Below are positions 58,098 to 64,000 of a DNA stretch of 64,000 bases, piece after piece. Position numbers and translations under genes: made by a program. Below the pieces are notes generated by a model, which worked only from the letters and a program-made list of their open reading frames with translations, ran no database searches and was not told where the DNA came from. Location: positions 806,001 through 870,000 of the forward strand of contig NC_004917.1 in NCBI RefSeq assembly GCF_000007905.1, read 5' to 3'. Positions within the stretch are counted from its first letter, which is position 1, and every line of letters starts with the position of its first letter. Origin of the DNA: Helicobacter hepaticus ATCC 51449. GTDB lineage: Bacteria; Campylobacterota; Campylobacteria; Campylobacterales; Helicobacteraceae.

Positions 58098-59507
58098 ATG
58101 AATAATTTTAGCAAGATAGGTTTTATTTTGGCAACTTTAGGAAGCTCTATTGGGCTAGGACATATATGGAGATTTCCCTATATGGCTGGAGAAAACGGCG
58201 GTAGTGCATTTGTTATTTTTTATCTTATTCTCTCAATATGTATTGGAGTGCCTATGCTTTTAGCTGAAATGCTACTTGGCAATAAAGCACGAAGTAATCC
58301 TATGGATAATTATGTCGTGCTTCACACATTAAACTCTCTTCCTCTCAATACTGCACAAAATGAACATAATTATATTAATAAAGATTCAAACAAATCACTT
58401 ATGTGGCTTGGGATAAATGCAATAGCAGGTCCTATAATACTAAGCTTTTATGCAGTAGTGCTAGGCTGGATTATATATTATTTAATATTTGTCAGTTTTC
58501 ATCTTCCAAACAATCTTAATCAAGCAAAAGCTATTTTTGATGAGATAAGAGCTCATTCTCTTCTGTATCAAACGCTTTGTTTTGGCATCATCATTGCACT
58601 TACTGCTTTTATAGTAGCGCGGGGAATTAAACGTGGGATTGAACGACTTAATCTTATACTTATGCCTCTTTTGTTTTTAATATTCATCGGGCTTTTATTA
58701 TATGCGATGACTTTACCAGAGTTTGAAAAAGCGTGGCATTTTATGTTTAATTTCCAACCTCACAATATGAGCGCAAAAACCATTTTAGATTCTCTAGGGC
58801 AAGTGTTTTTCTCACTCTCACTCGGAGTAGGTACAATCGCAGTATATGCAGCAAGTGCGCAGCAAAATGAAAATCTCTTTAAAAGCGCTTTATGGGTGGT
58901 GATAAGTGGTATTATTGTCTCAATTATAGCTGGATTGATGATTTTTACTTTTATCTATCATTTTCAAGGGCAACCAAGTCAAGGTCCCGGGCTTCTACTC
59001 GTTTCGCTTCCGTTAGCATTTCAAACTTTAGGCGAGAGTGGTAAAATAATCAGTATGCTATTTTTCATAGCCATACTTTTTGCTGGGATTACTTCTACAA
59101 TTTCTATGCTTGAGCCGGGTGTAAGTATCTTGCGAGATAAATTTACTTTCTCTCAAGCAAAAGCTTCGTATTTATTAAGTTTTGGTGTTTTTATTCTTGG
59201 CTTTTTAGTTATTTTATGGGCAAATGATGAAATATCACTCCCAAGCATATTTGGCAAAAGACTTTTTGATACACTTGAATTCATTACTTCATCATTTCTA
59301 ATGCCCTTAGGTATGCTTATCACACTTGTTTTTTTAGGCTGGGGCATTAAAAAGGCATATTTGAGGCATTGGACAGGTTATTTAAATAACACACTCTTTG
59401 AAATATGGCATAAGATTATTTGTATCATTGCCCCAAGCGTTATTCTCATCATCTTGCTCTCACAATATATAGATATTATCGGGTTTATTAATAGCATATT
59501 TGTATAA
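58098..59507 (+). CDS. Sodium-dependent transporter, SNF family
   Basis: Neurotransmitter:sodium symporter-type permease (469 aa) with about 11 helices. The first helix reads LGSSIGLGHIWRFPYMAGENGGSAF, a family hallmark with the sodium-binding backbone. It likely imports an amino acid; the substrate is unknown. GGGAAG lies before the ATG. It is divergent from ybgC and ends four bases from convergent carA. Confidence 0.93.
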   Translation: MNNFSKIGFILATLGSSIGLGHIWRFPYMAGENGGSAFVIFYLILSICIGVPMLLAEMLLGNKARSNPMDNYVVLHTLNSLPLNTAQNEHNYINKDSNKSLMWLGINAIAGPIILSFYAVVLGWIIYYLIFVSFHLPNNLNQAKAIFDEIRAHSLLYQTLCFGIIIALTAFIVARGIKRGIERLNLILMPLLFLIFIGLLLYAMTLPEFEKAWHFMFNFQPHNMSAKTILDSLGQVFFSLSLGVGTIAVYAASAQQNENLFKSALWVVISGIIVSIIAGLMIFTFIYHFQGQPSQGPGLLLVSLPLAFQTLGESGKIISMLFFIAILFAGITSTISMLEPGVSILRDKFTFSQAKASYLLSFGVFILGFLVILWANDEISLPSIFGKRLFDTLEFITSSFLMPLGMLITLVFLGWGIKKAYLRHWTGYLNNTLFEIWHKIICIIAPSVILIILLSQYIDIIGFINSIFV

Positions 59508-59511
59508 AGCA

Positions 59512-60648
59512 TTATTTACAACAGAGTTTGGCAAATTCTTCAAAAAGAATGCGTGCTTCTCTTGGTCCTGGACTTGCCTCTGGGTGATGTTGCACTGAAA
59601 ATATAGGTTTATCTTTGTAGCGCACGCCTTCAATCGTATTATCAAATAAATTACGATGTGTAATAGTGGCAATTTGTGCAATAGATTCTGGCACACAATA
59701 ATTATGATTTTGTGCTGTAATTTCTACTGCCCCGCTTTGGAGATTCTTAATAGGATGGTTGCTTCCGTGATGACCAAACTTTAGTTTATATGTAGGAAAG
59801 CCGTGTGCGATAGAAAGAAGCTGATGTCCTAAACAAATGCCAAAAATAGGAATATCTGATTGAATAAGCTGCTTAATTTGCTCAATCTCGTTATGTAACA
59901 CCAACGGATCACCTGGTCCATTAGATAAAAAAACTCCTTGGATCTCCCCCGCTTTAAAACGCGATAAAATTTCCGCTGCACTAAAACTATGGGGAATAAC
60001 CTCTACCTCTAGTCCCACTGCTACAAGTTCATTAAGAATATTACGTTTTGCACCAAAATCAATCGCAACGACTTTTGCCTTAAAGTTTGGAGATGTGCCA
60101 TAAGCAAAATGTGTAAAATCAAATGTAGAATCTGTGTGCACATAAGATGTTTTTGTGGATACTTCTTTTATAAAGTTTATATCTTGGATAGGAGGTGTGC
60201 GACTTAGACTTGCTTTGAGCTCACTCTCTTGAGTAATTTGCGTAGAAGCTATCATCATCATCGCGCCTTGTGTAGTGAGCATTTTAATTAAATTGCGTGT
60301 ATCCACCCCACATATGCCCATAATATTATGTTCTTTAAGATATGTGCTAAGGCTTTGTTCGGAGCGAAAATTAGAGACAAAATCATTGTATGAAGAAAGA
60401 ATAACGCCTGTGCAAGCGGCTCGGGGAGATTCGCTATCTTGGTTATTTACACCCACAATACCAATCTCTGGCATACTAAAAACAATAAACTGCCCTGAAT
60501 AACTTGGGTCAGTAATAACTTCTTGATAACCACTCATAGAGGTATTAAATACAACTTCACCTACAAAAGTCCCATCACTGCCAAAGCTTTGCGCCTTAAA
60601 GAATAATCCATTCGCAAAATACAGATATGCTTCTTTAAGAATGCTCAT
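59512..60648 (-). CDS. carA: Carbamoyl-phosphate synthase small subunit
   Basis: Glutaminase subunit (378 aa) feeding ammonia to CarB for arginine and pyrimidine synthesis. The N-terminal domain has GYQEVITDPSYSGQ, and the GATase triad cysteine is in FGICLGHQLL near residue 261 with HPEASPGP near the end. carB is not in the window. The ATG overlaps the DUF507 stop by four bases. Confidence 0.96.
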   Translation of the reverse strand: MSILKEAYLYFANGLFFKAQSFGSDGTFVGEVVFNTSMSGYQEVITDPSYSGQFIVFSMPEIGIVGVNNQDSESPRAACTGVILSSYNDFVSNFRSEQSLSTYLKEHNIMGICGVDTRNLIKMLTTQGAMMMIASTQITQESELKASLSRTPPIQDINFIKEVSTKTSYVHTDSTFDFTHFAYGTSPNFKAKVVAIDFGAKRNILNELVAVGLEVEVIPHSFSAAEILSRFKAGEIQGVFLSNGPGDPLVLHNEIEQIKQLIQSDIPIFGICLGHQLLSIAHGFPTYKLKFGHHGSNHPIKNLQSGAVEITAQNHNYCVPESIAQIATITHRNLFDNTIEGVRYKDKPIFSVQHHPEASPGPREARILFEEFAKLCCK

Positions 60649-61196
60649 AAAAGTCCTCGTTTGCGTAGCTCTTCCTCATAAAGTTTGCTAAAAACAATCT
60701 CATATTCTTCTGTTCCATAAATAAGCTTTCGTTTGTATTTTTTAAGTTTATCAATAACTGCTTCTTCGGCTTTATCATAGATTTTAGAATATTCATTAAT
60801 TGCTTTAAAAATAATATTTTTAATAAGAGTTTCAGATACCTCGAATGCAATTAGTTTATGGGTATCTAAACTACTAAGAATCTGATGTGATATATCACTA
60901 CAACGCTCTTCCCACGCAAGATAAAAATTTTGTTCATTTGCTACCTGACGCTTACACATTCTAAAAAGCTCTCGTTCGTCCATACCAAAATCTTCAATTT
61001 CATCACTTCTTTCTTCAAGGATTTCGCGCACTCTTTCATCAATGGCTAGCTCTTTTTGGATATTTTCTTGAAGGCACTCAAGGGCACTTTGGGCAATATT
61101 TTGAATAGGTGCAAGAAGTGTAATATATTGAGAATTGCCTAAATCAATACTGATTTTATTAGCTATATAGGGCGCGTGCTGAAGTTTTAGTCTCAT
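60645..61196 (-). CDS. DUF507 family protein
   Basis: A 183-aa, mainly helical, charged protein of the DUF507 family found next to carA in Helicobacter. It contains EERSDEIEDFGMDERELF and a C-terminal basic end, KKYKRKLIYGTEEYE. The ATG at 61196 is preceded by AAGGA; a TTG one codon earlier is possible. Function unknown. Confidence 0.8.
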   Translation of the reverse strand: MRLKLQHAPYIANKISIDLGNSQYITLLAPIQNIAQSALECLQENIQKELAIDERVREILEERSDEIEDFGMDERELFRMCKRQVANEQNFYLAWEERCSDISHQILSSLDTHKLIAFEVSETLIKNIIFKAINEYSKIYDKAEEAVIDKLKKYKRKLIYGTEEYEIVFSKLYEEELRKRGLL

Positions 61197-61265
61197 CAAA
61201 TTATCCTTTTTTAGATTTACGATATTGTAGCTAGTTTTAAGTAAAAATGGATTTAAGATTCTACA

Positions 61266-63275
61266 CTAAAATAAAAGTTCCTCATCAATATCAACCACAG
61301 GTCTTTTAGTTGGCAATGGTGAATTTTCTGTAAAATAAAAATCTCCATAATCAAGAGTCTTTAGCCCCACACCTTCTGGCACTTTAAAACGTCTTGAAAT
61401 ACCCGGGTCAAAGGTTAAAACTTTAGAGAAAAAATATGCAAATGCTGGAGGAGCGACTATACCACCAGATTCGTGAGGACCTATAGGCGTATTATCATCG
61501 CGTCCATACCAAACAATCGCTTGGACATCAGGAGTGAATCCACAAAACCACGCATCAACATTGCGATTTGATGTTCCTGTTTTCCCTGCGACCTCCAAAC
61601 CAACAATGCGCGCCCTTGAACCTGTGCCACGATTAACAACATCACGTAAAATATCAATAGTTAAAAATGCTTGAGCAGCAGTAGTAATATGACGCGTCTG
61701 CTCAGGAGAGTTATACACATTCTCGCCACTTTTATTAATGGTAGATTCTATAAGCATAGGCTTAAGAATTGTGCCATAATTTGAAAACATTGAATACTGC
61801 TGCGCAACTTCAAGCGGCGAGAGCTCAAAACTGCCAAGCACAATAGACATATTCTCTGGGAGATTTTCAAAACCATCTTGCTTAAGCGAAGCATAAACAT
61901 TATTAAAACCTATATTTTGATCCACAAGATTAATTGTAGCAAGATTGCTTGATGTGCGTAAGGCATCTTTAAGCGTCATAAATCCGTGAAATTTACTTGT
62001 ATAGTTTGAAGGACTCCATACTTTAGATTCTGTCTCTTCTTGAGTGGCTTCAGAGGCGGCTTCTGCTGCACCTTTTGTTGCAAATTTGCGAGGCACATCA
62101 GGAACAAAAGTAGCAGGAGAATCTCCCCTATCAAATGCAGTTTGATAAATAAAAGGTTTTATAGAACTGCCGAGCTGTCTTTTAGCTTGAGTGGCACGAT
62201 TAAATTTTGTTTTTACATAATCTATGCCACCTACCATTGCTAAAATATCGCCTGTGTGCGTATCTGTAACAACCATTGCGCCATTAAGTGTATCATCATT
62301 TAAATCCCCATTTTCAAACATTTTAGGATAACGCTCGTGAAGACGTTTATTAATTTCATCATAGCCATATGCCATTGCTTCTTGTGCCGCAAGCTGATAA
62401 TCTAAGTCAATCTTAAGCCTAATATAATATCCACCTGTTTTTAAATCTTCAATATGAGCTAACTCACGTAATACTTCATCAACAACATACGGAGCAACAT
62501 TTTGGGTAAGTGTTTGGTTAAAGACTTCTGGCACTTCTTTGTTTGCATTTTCATATTCTTCCGTAGATATCCAACCAATATCATAAAGTCTATCAATAAT
62601 GTCATTAGCACGTGCCATTGAGTATTCTTTATTTTTTGTAGGGTCATAAAAACTTGGTGCTTTAGGAAGCCCTACAAGCATACAAATCTCTTTTAATGTG
62701 AGCTCATTTAAACTCTTATGGAAATACCCCAAAGCCGCTGTTTTAATGCCGTGATAACTATGCCCAAATGAAATACGATTTAAATAAAGTTCCAAAATTT
62801 TCTCTTTGCTCAAATGTCGTTCAATATGAATAGCAAGCATTGCTTCTGTGATTTTACGCTTAAGCGTTTTTTCTGGACTAAGTGCAATATTTTTAATAAG
62901 CTGTTGGGTAAGTGTGCTGCCTCCCTCCACATAACGCATACTTTTAATGTTTTTAAGCATAGCACGCGAAATTGCATCAGGATTTATGCCTATGTGTTCA
63001 AAAAAAAGCGTATCTTCTACTGCAAGCAGTGCTTCAATCACACGTGGCGGTATCTCATCAAAAGTTGCATAGAATCTAAAGTTTTCATCAGTAAAAACAT
63101 TTGCAATAAGTCTATCTTTTCTATCAACTATCTGTGAGGCAAGAGCAAATTGGTAATTTGTAATTTTACTCACTTCAGACTCAACCTCATAAAAAAGCTT
63201 GATAAGGTATGCTCCTGCTCCTATTCCAACAATAATAGCTATGACAAAAAGACTATGCTTTATTCTATGCCACAT
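61266..63275 (-). CDS. mrcA: Penicillin-binding protein 1A
   Basis: Bifunctional class A PBP (669 aa). An N-terminal membrane anchor (about 8-28) is followed by a GT51 transglycosylase with AVEDTLFFEHIGI (catalytic glutamate) and EGGSTLTQQLIKN, and a transpeptidase with SSIK (in LGSSIKPF), SSN and GKTGTSN. It builds and crosslinks peptidoglycan. It is upstream of nothing obvious on its own strand and 7 bp after the chemoreceptor gene. The same neighbours occur in H. pylori. Confidence 0.96.
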   Translation of the reverse strand: MWHRIKHSLFVIAIIVGIGAGAYLIKLFYEVESEVSKITNYQFALASQIVDRKDRLIANVFTDENFRFYATFDEIPPRVIEALLAVEDTLFFEHIGINPDAISRAMLKNIKSMRYVEGGSTLTQQLIKNIALSPEKTLKRKITEAMLAIHIERHLSKEKILELYLNRISFGHSYHGIKTAALGYFHKSLNELTLKEICMLVGLPKAPSFYDPTKNKEYSMARANDIIDRLYDIGWISTEEYENANKEVPEVFNQTLTQNVAPYVVDEVLRELAHIEDLKTGGYYIRLKIDLDYQLAAQEAMAYGYDEINKRLHERYPKMFENGDLNDDTLNGAMVVTDTHTGDILAMVGGIDYVKTKFNRATQAKRQLGSSIKPFIYQTAFDRGDSPATFVPDVPRKFATKGAAEAASEATQEETESKVWSPSNYTSKFHGFMTLKDALRTSSNLATINLVDQNIGFNNVYASLKQDGFENLPENMSIVLGSFELSPLEVAQQYSMFSNYGTILKPMLIESTINKSGENVYNSPEQTRHITTAAQAFLTIDILRDVVNRGTGSRARIVGLEVAGKTGTSNRNVDAWFCGFTPDVQAIVWYGRDDNTPIGPHESGGIVAPPAFAYFFSKVLTFDPGISRRFKVPEGVGLKTLDYGDFYFTENSPLPTKRPVVDIDEELLF

Positions 63276-63282
63276 TTATTTG

Positions 63283-64000
63283 CTAATCTCCTAAGTCCTC
63301 TTTATTTGAGGACTCATCACTTTGAGATTCTGTGTGGGATTCTAGCTGAATACTTGCTTGTGGATTCTTCTTATCTTCTTCCATTTTGTTTTCTAGTCGT
63401 CCAATTTCATCAAATACTTCTACACGTTTTTCATTATACATCTCAAGGATAGAATCCATAACACCATTAGAATTTTGCTCCATTGCCACAATCTTGCTAT
63501 CAATAAAGGTTTTAGAGCAAGATTGATTGGTATCAGCAAAAGTTTGTGCCAAAGAAATAGCTTCTGTATGAACCCCTGCGTGATAAGCCTCAAGAGCTCT
63601 GTAGCCTTGTGTATTAGCAAATGCCATTTTACCATCGCCCTCATAATACCATTTGCCCAATCGGCAATTATGATGATCCACACAATTAAAGCTATCAGAT
63701 AAGCCAAATATATAAGAATAAAGATTATTTTTATACACAACGTGGTCAAGTTTTGCCAAAACACAGAAGATTCTATTGCTCAAATTTAATGTGCTGTGTT
63801 TTGTAATAAGACTGCCTAGCTTAAGGTTATTAATCACCCCGTGAAGTTTCACAACTCCCTCACGCACATTATCTGTAGCTTCATTTGTCTCTTCCGTGCT
63901 TGTTTGAATATCATTTGCTTCTTGTTGCATTGACTTTACAACAACTGCTATTTCTTTTGTAGCTTTTTGTGTTTTTTCTGCTAGTTTTCGTACCTCATCT
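63283..64000 (-). CDS. tlpD: Soluble chemoreceptor TlpD-like, 3' part (5' end outside window)
   Basis: Partial gene: the reading frame runs off the window edge. Visible are the end of the MCP signalling hairpin (DEVRKLAEKTQKATKEI) and a C-terminal zinc-binding CZB domain with the histidine in AKLDHVVYK, the HHNCRLGKWYYEGDG motif and a distal histidine in YHAGVHTEA. A Glu/Ser-rich tail of about 30 residues follows. A cytoplasmic receptor with CZB next to pbp1A matches H. pylori TlpD, which responds to oxidative stress and energy-related signals. Confidence 0.82.
   Translation of the reverse strand, partial: DEVRKLAEKTQKATKEIAVVVKSMQQEANDIQTSTEETNEATDNVREGVVKLHGVINNLKLGSLITKHSTLNLSNRIFCVLAKLDHVVYKNNLYSYIFGLSDSFNCVDHHNCRLGKWYYEGDGKMAFANTQGYRALEAYHAGVHTEAISLAQTFADTNQSCSKTFIDSKIVAMEQNSNGVMDSILEMYNEKRVEVFDEIGRLENKMEEDKKNPQASIQLESHTESQSDESSNKEDLGD

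Overview
This 64 kb window is AT-rich bacterial chromosome from an enterohepatic Helicobacter and looks most like H. hepaticus. The assignment rests on gene order shared with H. pylori: nitronate monooxygenase-tyrS-spoT-rpoZ-pyrH, bamD-lon, glcD-pgbA-Nudix-csd3, aroB-MscS-mtaB-ftsH-like, mqnA/DUF493/ybgC/SNF transporter, DUF507-carA and pbp1A-tlpD. The futalosine gene mqnA and an epsilonproteobacterial-type fliW/flgM/flgN/flgK set fit as well. I see no rRNA, tRNA, CRISPR array, prophage or insertion sequence.

Layout. 0.05-13.2 kb is a nearly continuous minus-strand series of housekeeping genes: an oxidoreductase, tyrS, spoT, rpoZ, pyrH, three poorly known genes, a methyltransferase, ribD, rimP, rbfA, tgt, proC and fliW. 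bamD and lon (13.3-16.4 kb) read the other way. 16.4-19.4 kb is accessory: a glycosyltransferase, a DUF285-type repeat gene and a possible 38-residue membrane peptide. 19.5-29.8 kb holds cysK, ilvD, metF, metE, pldA, glmS, nfeD-like and stomatin-like genes. A second DUF285 gene lies at 30.06-31.42 kb. 31.5-38.9 kb carries alaS, a PAP2 phosphatase gene with an 11-G/C tract, pdxA-pdxJ and ilvN-ilvB. 39-41.3 kb has an MFS transporter, a lipoprotein and a decayed YiiX-like gene. 41.3-45.3 kb is glcD, pgbA-like, Nudix and csd3. 45.4-49 kb reads rightwards: a small membrane protein behind a sigma54-type promoter, flgM behind a sigma28-type promoter, flgN, flgK and an EI24-like membrane protein. 49-57.9 kb reads leftwards: an ftsH paralogue lacking its protease motif, mtaB, MscS, aroB, an RCK-like protein, mqnA, DUF493 and ybgC. 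The window ends with an SNF transporter, carA, DUF507, pbp1A and the 3' part of a tlpD-like chemoreceptor.

Most notable: the two DUF285 genes, about 11 kb apart and facing outward, share a 116-bp upstream region (one mismatch) with a 14-bp A/T tract just upstream of a perfect -10 box. This looks like a promoter whose activity varies by slipped-strand mispairing, duplicated as an inverted repeat around a 10.7 kb block of metabolic genes. The C11 tract in the PAP2 gene is a translational phase switch, in frame here; loss or gain of one base leads to an early stop. Other points are the protease-dead FtsH paralogue, a strong excess of the heptamer TAGAATC/GATTCTA, and the flagellar-type promoters near flgM.
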